From: an uncultured Hyphomicrobiales bacterium
GTDB lineage: Bacteria; Pseudomonadota; Alphaproteobacteria; Rhizobiales; Beijerinckiaceae
Assembly: GCA_903932565.1 (NCBI GenBank)
Contig: CAIZGQ010000385.1
Span: 1 to 9,123, forward strand
DNA length: 9,123 nucleotides
Reading direction: 5' to 3'
Positions 1 to 6,429 of this stretch are shown piece after piece (the stretch's first letter is position 1; the number at the start of each line of letters is the position of its first letter). The notes beneath the pieces were generated by a model, which was not told where the DNA came from, did not search any database, and was given only the letters and a program-made list of their open reading frames with translations. A program made the translations under genes and the position numbers.

Positions 1-563
1 ACCGTCTTGCGCTCATCATTCCAGATCGTTTGAAGATCTTCCTGCATGAGCTCACGATTTTGCGAATCGAGAGCGCCGAAGGGTTCATCCATCAGCAAAA
101 TGCGCGGGTTGAAGGCTAGTGTACGCGCGATGGCGACGCGCTGGCGCATCCCGCCCGACAGCTCGTAGGGATAATGTTTGCGAAACTTTTGCAGCCCGAT
201 TTTGACCAGGAGGCGATCGACAATCTCGTCGCTTTGCGCCTTTGACTTTCCCTGAATGGAAAGCCCCCAAGCGATGTTTTTCTCAACCGTCAGCCACGGG
301 TAGAGAGCATATTCCTGAAACACCACCCCGCGGTCCGGACCAGGTGCTGTGACCGGGCTGCCATTGATTAGCAGTTGCCCGGATGAGACCGACTCGAACC
401 CGCCCAGCATGTGGAGGAACGTGCTCTTCCCGCAGCCGGATGGACCCACGATGGCAACAAATTCACCCTCCGCAATTTCAAGATTAAAATCTGAAATGGC
501 ATCAACGTTGGTATTCTGACGCGTGAATGTCTTTCCAAGAGTCCGAACCGAGATGTGACCCAT
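1..563 (-). CDS. ABC transporter ATP-binding protein, SsuB/TauB/NrtD type (partial, C-terminus missing)
   Basis: This is the cytoplasmic ATPase of an ABC importer; only the first 187 residues lie in the window and the gene runs off the left edge. The translated reverse strand shows Walker A GPSGCGKST at residues 40-48, the Q-loop glutamine at 83 (VVFQEYALYPWLTV), the signature LSGGMRQR at 135-142, Walker B ILLMDEP at 155-161 with catalytic Glu160, and the D-loop ALD at 164-166. The H-loop lies beyond the edge. The FQEYALYPWLTV stretch is typical of the nitrate/sulfonate/taurine importer branch. The ATG at 563 is 2 bp after the stop of the binding-protein gene, so the two are co-transcribed and probably translationally coupled. 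No permease gene is visible between them, so it probably follows off the edge. The family is clear; the transported substrate is not. Confidence 0.95.
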   Translation of the reverse strand, partial: MGHISVRTLGKTFTRQNTNVDAISDFNLEIAEGEFVAIVGPSGCGKSTFLHMLGGFESVSSGQLLINGSPVTAPGPDRGVVFQEYALYPWLTVEKNIAWGLSIQGKSKAQSDEIVDRLLVKIGLQKFRKHYPYELSGGMRQRVAIARTLAFNPRILLMDEPFGALDSQNRELMQEDLQTIWNDERKT

Positions 564-565
564 AT

Positions 566-1561
566 TTATTTCGGCCCCAGGAACGTCACGTCGACAATCT
601 TGGCAATGTCAGCCTTCTCGTCCAGGAAGCCGGCAGACACAAGAACGTCTTGTTGCTTGCTAATGGCTTCGATCGACGGCCGCAGGTCTGGATCGCGCTT
701 ATAATCTTTCAGCTTCATGAAAACGGCTGGTGGCAGGCCAACAAGTTTTGCATCGAGCAAAGCCTGGCGAGCCTGATCAAGATTGGCGAGATAATATTTG
801 TTGACCTGCACCATGTCCGACAAGAAATCACGCACAGCGCCCGGCTCTTTTTTCAAGAACTTTGAAGCTGCACTGATGACAATGAGCTCTTCATCAAACG
901 GGACGCCCGTTTTGGAGGTGAAGAGAATGCGAACATCCCCCTTTGCCAATTCGGGAATTGCAAAAATATCCACGGTGGCACCGGCGCCGATTTTGCCTGC
1001 GCGCAACGCATCCGCTGTTGCAGCAAATGGCAGGACAGCCCAGCTCACATCGCGATCCGGATTTAGGCCACCGGTTTTCAAGGCCTGCCGAGCCCAGAGT
1101 TCAACGCCCGTGCGATACCCCACAATGCCGATTGTCTTGCCTTTCAGCTCGGCAATCGTGCGGGGACCGTCCTCGCGCACGAGGTAACTGGTATGCGCGC
1201 CAGCTTCTGTTTCGCGGCTGAGACTGGCGATGATCCGGGCATCAAGCCCTTTGGCAGACGCCACAATCGCCGAATTTGCATTGGTGGAGACGATGTCGAC
1301 CTGATCTGCTTCCAACGCCTTGAACGCAGCATCGGATGCACGAAACTGGCCCCACTCGACGTTGTATGTTTTTCCAAGATGGGGTGCGAGCTCGGGCTTG
1401 GCGATCATCAGCCACAGGTTTTCCTCCGCGGCCGTTTGACGTCCAAACCTGATTGTTGGCAACGATTGTGCGCTGACATCTTCCGGAATGAAGGAGCCTG
1501 CCAACAGGCAAAGTAGTGTCCCGCTGACGATCGCTTTCAAAAACTTCTTGCGCGTTACCAT
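566..1561 (-). CDS. ABC transporter substrate-binding protein, NMT1/SsuA-like, secreted
   Basis: Periplasmic solute-binding protein that would deliver a small organic substrate to the importer whose ATPase follows 2 bp downstream. With the start at 1561 it has 331 residues. It opens with a Sec signal peptide: charged MVTRKK, a hydrophobic core around residues 8-22 and a plausible cleavage after VSA near residue 31. The mature part has the two-lobe pattern of the NMT1/THI5/SsuA family: TIRFGRQ near the start, then VDIVSTNANSAIVASAKGLD, TIAELKGKTIGIVGYRTG and LRAGKIGAGATVDIFAIPELAKGD. The ATG at 1561 is chosen because GGAG lies 5 nt upstream and the signal peptide begins there. The frame stays open up to 1723, which would add 54 residues overlapping the SDR gene and bury the signal peptide, so the longer start is unlikely. 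The ligand cannot be read from the sequence; the neighbouring oxygenase genes suggest an aromatic or related acid. Confidence 0.9.
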   Translation of the reverse strand: MVTRKKFLKAIVSGTLLCLLAGSFIPEDVSAQSLPTIRFGRQTAAEENLWLMIAKPELAPHLGKTYNVEWGQFRASDAAFKALEADQVDIVSTNANSAIVASAKGLDARIIASLSRETEAGAHTSYLVREDGPRTIAELKGKTIGIVGYRTGVELWARQALKTGGLNPDRDVSWAVLPFAATADALRAGKIGAGATVDIFAIPELAKGDVRILFTSKTGVPFDEELIVISAASKFLKKEPGAVRDFLSDMVQVNKYYLANLDQARQALLDAKLVGLPPAVFMKLKDYKRDPDLRPSIEAISKQQDVLVSAGFLDEKADIAKIVDVTFLGPK

Positions 1562-1566
1562 GTCAT

Positions 1567-1570
1567 CTCC
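1567..1570 (-). promoter_or_regulatory. Ribosome binding site deciding the binding-protein start
   Basis: GGAG on the minus strand with a 5-nt spacer to the ATG at 1561. It supports the shorter, signal-peptide-bearing start of the substrate-binding protein over the open frame that extends to 1723. Confidence 0.7.
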
Positions 1571-1703
1571 GTTTGCAGCGGGGTCGTTTTTCAGGGGACT
1601 TGTTTCGAGGAATATGTTGGACAGCACAGGCGCGACGAGCTCTTTCAAGATTGGGGCCATCGGCATCGTGTCAGCCTGATCAACGAAATCTCGAGGTTTC
1701 CAA

Positions 1704-2477
1704 TCAAACGAAAACAAATCCATTGCCGACAGGCACCACTTGCCCGGTCATTCCCAGGGCCGCAGGCGTCAAAAGAAACGCAATGATATCGACGATATCT
1801 TCCGGCATTTGCGGGCCCGGGACCGCGCGCCCGTCTTCATATTCGCGATGGCGCGCGGGCGGCACGTAATCTGTTGCTTCGTTGCGCATGATGCCGGGTG
1901 CAACGGCCGTAACCCCAATGCGGCGCGGTCCAAGCTCACGGGCCAGGGATCGCGTCATCGAAATGACGGCACCCTTGCTCGTCACATAGGCAAGCAAGCG
2001 TTGAGGGCCCCACAAGGCCGTATCCGAGGCAAGATTGACGATCTGTCCGCCGGACTGCAGCAAGGGGCTCATCGCCCGCGTCATGAGCCACGTGCCGCGA
2101 ACATTGACGGTCATGACCTTGTCCCAAAGGTCCATATCAATGTCTTCGAATGGTTTGCCACCCACATCGGTTGCGATGGCAGCGTTGTTCACAAGGCCGT
2201 CGATTTGACCTTCATGCGCAACAATTGAATCTGCAAAGGCCGTGATGCTGTCAGGATTGGCAAGGTCAACACCCGCAAAGCGAACAGATGCGCCGCTCGC
2301 CGCGAGTTCGTTTGCAACGCGTTGACCCAGCTCGACGCGCATGTCGGCCAGAACAAGACGAGCGCCATGCCGCGCGCAGGCTTGCGCAATTGCAAGACCA
2401 ACGCCTCGTGCAGCACCGGTCACGACGATCGTCCGACCCGCGAGCATGGGTGCGTGTGACACCGGTGTGGGGCTCAA
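1704..2477 (-). CDS. Short-chain dehydrogenase/reductase (SDR), NAD(H)-type
   Basis: A classical SDR of 257 residues, the normal length, predicted to oxidise an alcohol or dihydrodiol (or reduce a ketone) in the cytoplasm. It has the cofactor motif TGAARGVG at residues 20-27, the acidic Asp45 at the end of strand beta-2 (LVLADMR), which favours NAD over NADP, NNAA at 97-100, the structural Asn125 (VNVRG), and a catalytic Ser151, Tyr164, Lys168 set (YVTSK). The C-terminus TGQVVPVGNG is typical of the family. The start is uncertain: TTG at 2477 overlaps the Rieske gene stop as TTGA and has GGGTGG close upstream, while ATG at 2447 (residue 11) lies just before the Rossmann fold but has no clear ribosome site. 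Co-transcribed with the Rieske oxygenase, it could dehydrogenate that enzyme's product, for example a cis-dihydrodiol or an alcohol; that link is inferred from position only. Confidence 0.93.
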   Translation of the reverse strand: MSPTPVSHAPMLAGRTIVVTGAARGVGLAIAQACARHGARLVLADMRVELGQRVANELAASGASVRFAGVDLANPDSITAFADSIVAHEGQIDGLVNNAAIATDVGGKPFEDIDMDLWDKVMTVNVRGTWLMTRAMSPLLQSGGQIVNLASDTALWGPQRLLAYVTSKGAVISMTRSLARELGPRRIGVTAVAPGIMRNEATDYVPPARHREYEDGRAVPGPQMPEDIVDIIAFLLTPAALGMTGQVVPVGNGFVFV

Positions 2478-3520
2478 ACCGCCACCCGCGCGCTGGATGC
2501 GGCCTCAGTTTCAAGTTGCTCGACAGCCTTGCGATACATGATGCGCCGGAGCCGTGAAACGCCCAAATCGTGCTGATATAGAGATTCCCGATGGCGTGCG
2601 GTTGTCGGCATGCGCTCCAGCATTTCACGATCCTGTTCCAGAACGTACCAGTGACGCTTTTCCAGACTGGCTCTGAACAAAAAGCGCCATGCTTCGCGCG
2701 CAATGGGATCGGCCACGTGCCGGGTGCGCCAGAAGAAAATCCGGCAGGATGTTTCATTGATCGGCGTGACAATCGGAATCACAAACATCGCGCCGCCTGG
2801 TCCTGCGGCAGGCGGATAAGGAATGATCACGCGGCCAAACATGACCGGCCCTTCCACGACAATCTCCGACCAGTCGAAATTCACGTCCTGCTGCGCAACG
2901 CGCTTGACGATAAAGCCAGATTCCTTTTCGACGATTTCAACTGTGTCCTGTTTGACGCCCCGGCCGAGCGTGAACGTGTCGGCGTGAAGGAAGATTCCGT
3001 GCATGGGATCAACCAGATTGTCGAGGACATATCTGTAATTGCAATCCCACGGCGCTGTGCAGAGAAAGCTGGTGTATTCAGAGTCAGAAAGCTCTTTTGG
3101 AAGAACAAGCTCAGGTGGATTGGGGTTTTTCACGCTCGCAAAATAAACGAACACACCGTCCACATGCTCCTGCACGGGGAAGCTGCGAACCGCGCTTCGG
3201 CCTTCCAGTGCGCATTGGGCCATGCCGGGCACGCTCACGACAACACCAGCACCATTGAGCGTGACGCCATGATAGCGGCACGAGATGTCAGGTCCTGAGA
3301 CACGTCCAAACGACAAGCGTGCGCCACGATGAGGACAATAGTCTTCAAGACACCGCACCGTCCCGTCATCGCCACGCCAAAGCACGAGATCAATGCCCAA
3401 GGCTTTGACCGACAGCGGCACGCCGAGCTTGACGTCGACGGACTTTGCTACGACGTACCAATATCCAAGAAGCCCGCTATCCAGGCGCTGTTCAACTGCG
3501 GATGCATCATGTGCTGGCAT
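2474..3520 (-). CDS. Rieske non-heme iron oxygenase, VanA/O-demethylase-like oxygenase component
   Basis: Oxygenase component of a Rieske-type hydroxylase or O-demethylase, 348 residues, close to the length of vanillate and dicamba demethylases. The Rieske [2Fe-2S] ligands are C62-P-H64 and C81-R-Y-H84. The mononuclear iron site is in NLVDPMHGIFLH: Asn168, bridging Asp171, His174 and His179, with Asp297 (LEQD) as the likely carboxylate ligand. The C-terminal segment is of the VanA type (Rieske plus VanA_C-like domain) rather than the longer alpha subunit of ring dioxygenases that pair with a beta subunit. The ATG at 3520 has GGGAG 6 nt upstream. It overlaps the SDR downstream by 4 bp and follows the small HTH-like gene after 65 bp. 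No ferredoxin or reductase partner is encoded in the window, so electrons must come from elsewhere. The substrate is unknown. Confidence 0.95.
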   Translation of the reverse strand: MPAHDASAVEQRLDSGLLGYWYVVAKSVDVKLGVPLSVKALGIDLVLWRGDDGTVRCLEDYCPHRGARLSFGRVSGPDISCRYHGVTLNGAGVVVSVPGMAQCALEGRSAVRSFPVQEHVDGVFVYFASVKNPNPPELVLPKELSDSEYTSFLCTAPWDCNYRYVLDNLVDPMHGIFLHADTFTLGRGVKQDTVEIVEKESGFIVKRVAQQDVNFDWSEIVVEGPVMFGRVIIPYPPAAGPGGAMFVIPIVTPINETSCRIFFWRTRHVADPIAREAWRFLFRASLEKRHWYVLEQDREMLERMPTTARHRESLYQHDLGVSRLRRIMYRKAVEQLETEAASSARVAV

Positions 3521-3585
3521 TCACCGCTCCCGCGACTTCGCTTGCCGTCAACTGGCGATATTGCGATTGGTTATTATACGACGCT

Positions 3586-3873
3586 TCAACCATAAACGCG
3601 CGGCTCACTGCCACGCGTTGCATAGGCTTCGTCCAAGTTCTGATTTAAGGTTTTCAGTTCAGCCAACAGGATGTCGGCGGACCACGGCTCACTATTGCCG
3701 GACGGACGCGCGCAGCCACTTTCATTCAACCCGACCGCGACATGCTGAAAATCATGGACGCCGGACGCGAAAAGCTTCTCAAGTTTTTCAGCAAATGCGC
3801 GCTCGTCAGCGCTCAAGGAACGGCCGAGGCCCTGGTGCGCCAGGCGCGTGTAGAGGTCGGCGTCGTGTCGCAT
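3586..3873 (-). CDS. Small protein with recombinase-like helix-turn-helix pattern
   Basis: A 95-residue protein at the head of the Rieske/SDR/transport operon. The segment at about residues 34-73 (FASGVHDFQHVAVGLNESG, then a Pro-Ser-Gly turn and WSADILLAEL) matches the spacing of the small helical domain of serine recombinases, which reads roughly G, helix, IA..LN..G, P.P.G, W, helix. Small stand-alone proteins annotated as recombinase-like helix-turn-helix are, from memory, found beside aromatic-degradation genes; no catalytic recombinase domain is present and there is no room for one. The first 30 residues are charged and probably helical. The ATG at 3873 lies about 26 nt after the predicted transcription start, with a GGGA 9 nt upstream. 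It could be a regulator or a small accessory subunit. That it is a gene is likely from its operon position; its function is not established. Confidence 0.65.
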   Translation of the reverse strand: MRHDADLYTRLAHQGLGRSLSADERAFAEKLEKLFASGVHDFQHVAVGLNESGCARPSGNSEPWSADILLAELKTLNQNLDEAYATRGSEPRVYG

Positions 3874-3893
3874 GGCTCAATCCCATTCGAGAT

Positions 3894-3906
3894 TTTGTCT
3901 GACAAT
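3894..3906 (-). promoter_or_regulatory. Candidate GntR/FCD-type operator, copy 1
   Basis: On the minus strand this reads ATTGTCAGACAAA. Its core TTGTC-A-GACAA (3895-3905) is a perfect inverted repeat around one base and fits the TNGTNNNACNA pattern described for GntR-family FCD regulators. It sits between the -10 box and the start of the 95-aa gene and covers the predicted transcription start, a typical repressor position. The same 13 bases recur at 4658-4670. Confidence 0.6.
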
Positions 3907-3934
3907 TTAAAATCCCGCGCGGCACGCCTGTCAA
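3906..3934 (-). promoter_or_regulatory. Sigma-70-type promoter of the Rieske/SDR/transport operon
   Basis: On the minus strand a perfect -35 box TTGACA (3934-3929) is followed after 17 nt by TTTAAA (3911-3906), or after 18 nt by TTAAAT. The start would lie near 3899, giving a leader of about 26 nt before the ATG at 3873. It is oriented to drive the 95-aa gene, the Rieske oxygenase, the SDR, the binding protein and the ATPase. Confidence 0.6.
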
Positions 3935-3998
3935 GGCCTAAGAATCATACCTTGCGACGCGCGACACGGCTTATGACTCTGCTTATTGAAAAAAGGAC

Positions 3999-4022
3999 TT
4001 TTTGCTGTGCGCACAGCAAAAA
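3999..4022. repeat. 24-bp perfect palindrome (candidate regulator site)
   Basis: The left arm TTTTTGCTGTGC is followed directly by its exact reverse complement GCACAGCAAAAA, giving 12-bp arms with no spacer. It lies 19 bp beyond the stop of the pentapeptide-repeat gene and its centre is about 110 bp upstream of the predicted start of the Rieske operon. The T tract comes before the GC stem and the A tract after it on both strands, which is the reverse of an intrinsic terminator, so an upstream activator or regulator site is favoured. On the minus strand a T6 run does follow 4 nt after the right arm, so a weak terminator role for the pentapeptide gene cannot be excluded. Confidence 0.55.
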
Positions 4023-4040
4023 ACCGCTGCCTCGCCCGCA

Positions 4041-4595
4041 TCACGATAAGGCGCTGCGGAAGGACACACGGCCATTTGCACGCGCCAGATGTTGATTCCT
4101 GCCGAGGCGAAATTCAGCCATCTCGGCCCAGATACCGCCAAGGCATTCTGATCGCGACAAATCGAGACGACCGGCAACCCGCGCATATTCCATCGACAGA
4201 TTTCCAAACACAAGCGCCCTGGCGAGAAAGAAATCACCATTGATCGTTGCCTTGTTGAAGCAAGCGATGCCATGAAATTCCGCACGATCAAATTTCGCAA
4301 AATGTGCGAACGTTGCTCCATCAAAGCGCGCATCCCAGTCAAAGGTTGTGCCGCAAGCGTCAAGGCCTTGCTCGAACATCGCGTTATCAAACCAGCAGAC
4401 GCCTGCAAAATGGGCGTCCTGCGCAACAAATCGACCTTTGAAAACAACATTTCGAAAATCGATGTGCCCAATCTGGCATCCCGATAAATTCAGATCTTCG
4501 TTGACAACAAGCACGGGGAGGACGAGCGGCTCGGCCAGATGGACACTCGAACAAATCAGCTCTCGCAGCGTTCTCAAGCGATGTCTCCCTCGCAT
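4041..4595 (-). CDS. Pentapeptide-repeat-like protein
   Basis: A 184-residue protein. From about residue 45 to 135 phenylalanines recur at roughly 5-residue steps (for example F47, F52, F63, F69, F74, F85, F91, F96, F102, F107, F113), with small or acidic residues between (DFRNVVFKGRF, ARFDGATFAHFAKFDRAEF). This is the signature of a right-handed quadrilateral beta-helix built from pentapeptide repeats. There is no signal peptide or membrane segment, so it should be cytoplasmic. Known members bind proteins such as DNA gyrase, but most have no known role, and no enzymatic role can be assigned here. The last 20 or so residues (after AEF at 160-162) lose the repeat pattern. It is transcribed away from the ThDP gene across a 121-bp region that holds the second operator copy. 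The ATG at 4595 has only a distant GGGA. Another frame overlaps (4471-3983) but lacks any family pattern. Confidence 0.7.
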   Translation of the reverse strand: MRGRHRLRTLRELICSSVHLAEPLVLPVLVVNEDLNLSGCQIGHIDFRNVVFKGRFVAQDAHFAGVCWFDNAMFEQGLDACGTTFDWDARFDGATFAHFAKFDRAEFHGIACFNKATINGDFFLARALVFGNLSMEYARVAGRLDLSRSECLGGIWAEMAEFRLGRNQHLARANGRVSFRSALS

Positions 4596-4657
4596 GCAAG
4601 TTCAATCCCACGGCTGCCCGCCGCCACCGGAGATTAGCACCATAACCGAGAAATGCG

Positions 4658-4670
4658 ATTGTCAGACAAA
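4658..4670 (+). promoter_or_regulatory. Candidate GntR/FCD-type operator, copy 2
   Basis: ATTGTCAGACAAA, identical over 13 bases to the minus-strand sequence at 3906-3894, with inverted-repeat core TTGTC-A-GACAA at 4659-4669. It lies in the 121-bp region between the divergent pentapeptide-repeat and ThDP genes, 46 bp before the latter's ATG. A lone half-site AATTGTC follows at 4698-4704. No well-formed promoter could be picked in this region in either direction; TTGTCA inside the operator could serve as a -35 box, but its -10 partner (CATATA) would be 20 nt away. Confidence 0.6.
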
Positions 4671-4716
4671 GTTATTTCAGCGAACATATAGCCATTGAAT
4701 TGTCTAAAGGCTGACC

Positions 4717-6426
4717 ATGACCCAGACTGACGAAGGCGGCGCGCAATTCGGGAGTGATGTTACAGCTGATTTGCTGAGGACCCTTGGCGTCCCCTACCTT
4801 GCAATCAACCCGGGTGCGAGCTTCCGCGGGCTCCACGATTCCATCGTCAACCATTTGGGAAATCACGAGCCCCGTCTGATCCTGACGCTCCATGAGGCGC
4901 AGGCCGTCGCCATTGCCCATGGTTACGCTAAAGTCTCCGGCAAGCCGATGGGGGTTGTTCTCCACGCAAACATTGGCCTGATGAATGCCGTGATGTCGAT
5001 TTACAACGCTTGGGCGGATCGCGTGCCGATGCTGATCTTGGGTGCCACCGGCGCGGTTGACGCATCAAGGCGCAGACCCTGGATCGAATGGATCCACACG
5101 AGCCGCGATCAGGCTGCGCTAGTTCGCCCTTTTGTGAAATGGGATGACCAACCAGCCTCCGTGCCCGCCATGGTGGAATCGATTTTAAGGGCTTGGGGCT
5201 TGACGCAAAGCGAACCCTGCGGCCCAACTTATATTTGCCTCGATGTGGACGTGCAGGAAAGTGGCTCCACGCACCGCGCGACGATTGATCCGGCGCGCTA
5301 CATTCCCCGCGCGCGCCCGTCGATCAACGAAACAGATCTCAAACGGGCACAGCAAATCATTCAAAAAGCGCAAAAACCATTGCTGCTGGTTGGTCGTCAT
5401 GCGCGCACGCAGGACGCATGGGATGCGCGTATCACGTTTGCCGAGGGCGTGGGCGCGGCGGTTATCTGCGACCAGAAAGTCGGCGTTGGATTTCCCAGCA
5501 CGCATCCACTGTTCATTTCGGCGCCTGCACAATATCCCAGCAAGCGAACCTGCGCTTTGATGGCTGAGGCTGATCTCATCATCAGCCTGGACTGGCCGGA
5601 CTTGAAAGGCATGCTGTCCGTTCGCCCCGACAAAGGAAGCGGGCTCGCCACAATCATCGTTTCGCAAGACGAACAGCTTCACAACGGCTGGTCGCTCGAT
5701 CATTTCGCACTTGCCGAAGCTGACCTGCGACTGTCTGTTTCGCCCGAAACATTTGTCGAGGCGATGAACGCAATGCCGGGCGCGCGAGCACCTGCAAAGT
5801 GGATGATTGCGCCGCCCACGCGTCCCGATTTGCCGCAATCAGGTCCGGTGACAATCCCGGCGCTAATTGCCTCTTTTGAAGCTTGTCGTGGACAGCGAAA
5901 GATTTGCCTCACGCGCCTGACGTTCGGCGCGCCGGATGAATTTATCCAGTTTACTGGCCCGCTTGATTGCATCGGCATGGATGGCGGAGCCGGCATCGGC
6001 TCGACACCGGGCATCACAGTGGGCGCGGCACTGGCGCTTAAAGGGACCGGCCGCATTCCGGTCGCCATCATCGGAGACGGCGATCTTCTGATGGGAAGTC
6101 AGGCACTTTGGACAGCCGCGCACGAAAAGTTGCCGTGCCTGTTCATCGTCAACAACAATTCGTCATTCTACAACGATGTGGAACACCAAGAGATTGTTGC
6201 GCGGCGGCGTACACGCCCGGTTGAAAACAAAAATATCGGGATGGAGATCACGGATCCCAACGTCAACATCGCCGAACTCGCCCATTCGTATGGCTTTGTT
6301 GTCTACGGCCCCGTCTCAAAAATTGAAGAGCTAGCGACCATTTTTGAAGCGGCGTTCCAATCGGTCGAAAGCGGGGCTTGCGTTTTGGTTGATGTGGTGA
6401 CACTGCCGCCAGCGCCCCGTGGATGA
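4717..6426 (+). CDS. Thiamine diphosphate-dependent 2-oxoacid decarboxylase, benzoylformate decarboxylase-like
   Basis: A 569-residue cytoplasmic enzyme of the acetolactate synthase/benzoylformate decarboxylase superfamily with its usual three domains. The N-terminal Pyr domain has NPGAS at 31-35, the catalytic Glu60 (LHEAQAVAIAHGYAKVSGKP) and LHANIGLMNA at 82-91; His83 aligns with the catalytic His70 of benzoylformate decarboxylase, and the Glu-to-His spacing of 23 is the same. The central domain spans about 190-345. The C-terminal PP domain has the cofactor motif GDGD at 453-456 followed by NNN at 479-481. This favours non-oxidative decarboxylation of a 2-oxoacid over acetolactate synthesis, but the substrate is unknown. 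The ATG at 4717 has AAAGG 6 nt upstream. It is the only plus-strand gene, is probably controlled through the operator at 4658, and its stop is 3 bp from the stop of the convergent dioxygenase gene. Confidence 0.92.
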   Translation: MTQTDEGGAQFGSDVTADLLRTLGVPYLAINPGASFRGLHDSIVNHLGNHEPRLILTLHEAQAVAIAHGYAKVSGKPMGVVLHANIGLMNAVMSIYNAWADRVPMLILGATGAVDASRRRPWIEWIHTSRDQAALVRPFVKWDDQPASVPAMVESILRAWGLTQSEPCGPTYICLDVDVQESGSTHRATIDPARYIPRARPSINETDLKRAQQIIQKAQKPLLLVGRHARTQDAWDARITFAEGVGAAVICDQKVGVGFPSTHPLFISAPAQYPSKRTCALMAEADLIISLDWPDLKGMLSVRPDKGSGLATIIVSQDEQLHNGWSLDHFALAEADLRLSVSPETFVEAMNAMPGARAPAKWMIAPPTRPDLPQSGPVTIPALIASFEACRGQRKICLTRLTFGAPDEFIQFTGPLDCIGMDGGAGIGSTPGITVGAALALKGTGRIPVAIIGDGDLLMGSQALWTAAHEKLPCLFIVNNNSSFYNDVEHQEIVARRRTRPVENKNIGMEITDPNVNIAELAHSYGFVVYGPVSKIEELATIFEAAFQSVESGACVLVDVVTLPPAPRG

Positions 6427-6429
6427 ATG

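Noticed and set aside
1562..1723. 54-residue N-terminal extension of the substrate-binding protein
   Set aside because: It overlaps the SDR 3' end, has no evident ribosome site, and would bury a clear signal peptide that starts at 1561 behind a good GGAG.
2591..3298. 235-codon plus-strand open frame antisense to the Rieske gene
   Set aside because: Shadow of a gene with all metal ligands in place; no domain pattern of its own.
3573..3578. TATAAT on the minus strand between the 95-aa gene and the Rieske gene, as an internal promoter
   Set aside because: No -35 box at 16-18 nt and no extended -10 TG; a single hexamer is too weak to annotate.
3983..4471. 162-codon minus-strand open frame overlapping the pentapeptide-repeat gene
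   Set aside because: It shares most of its length with the 4595-4041 frame, which has clear repeat periodicity; this one shows no family pattern. Its 3' part is kept only as a possible frameshift continuation.
3880..4612. Shared TGGGATTGA upstream of the starts at 3873 and 4595
   Set aside because: Only 9 bases, not palindromic and at different distances from the two starts; could be chance or a weak ribosome site.
5185..5838. 217-codon minus-strand open frame antisense to the ThDP gene
   Set aside because: Rich in Arg, Cys and His without family pattern; the opposite strand encodes the complete ThDP enzyme.
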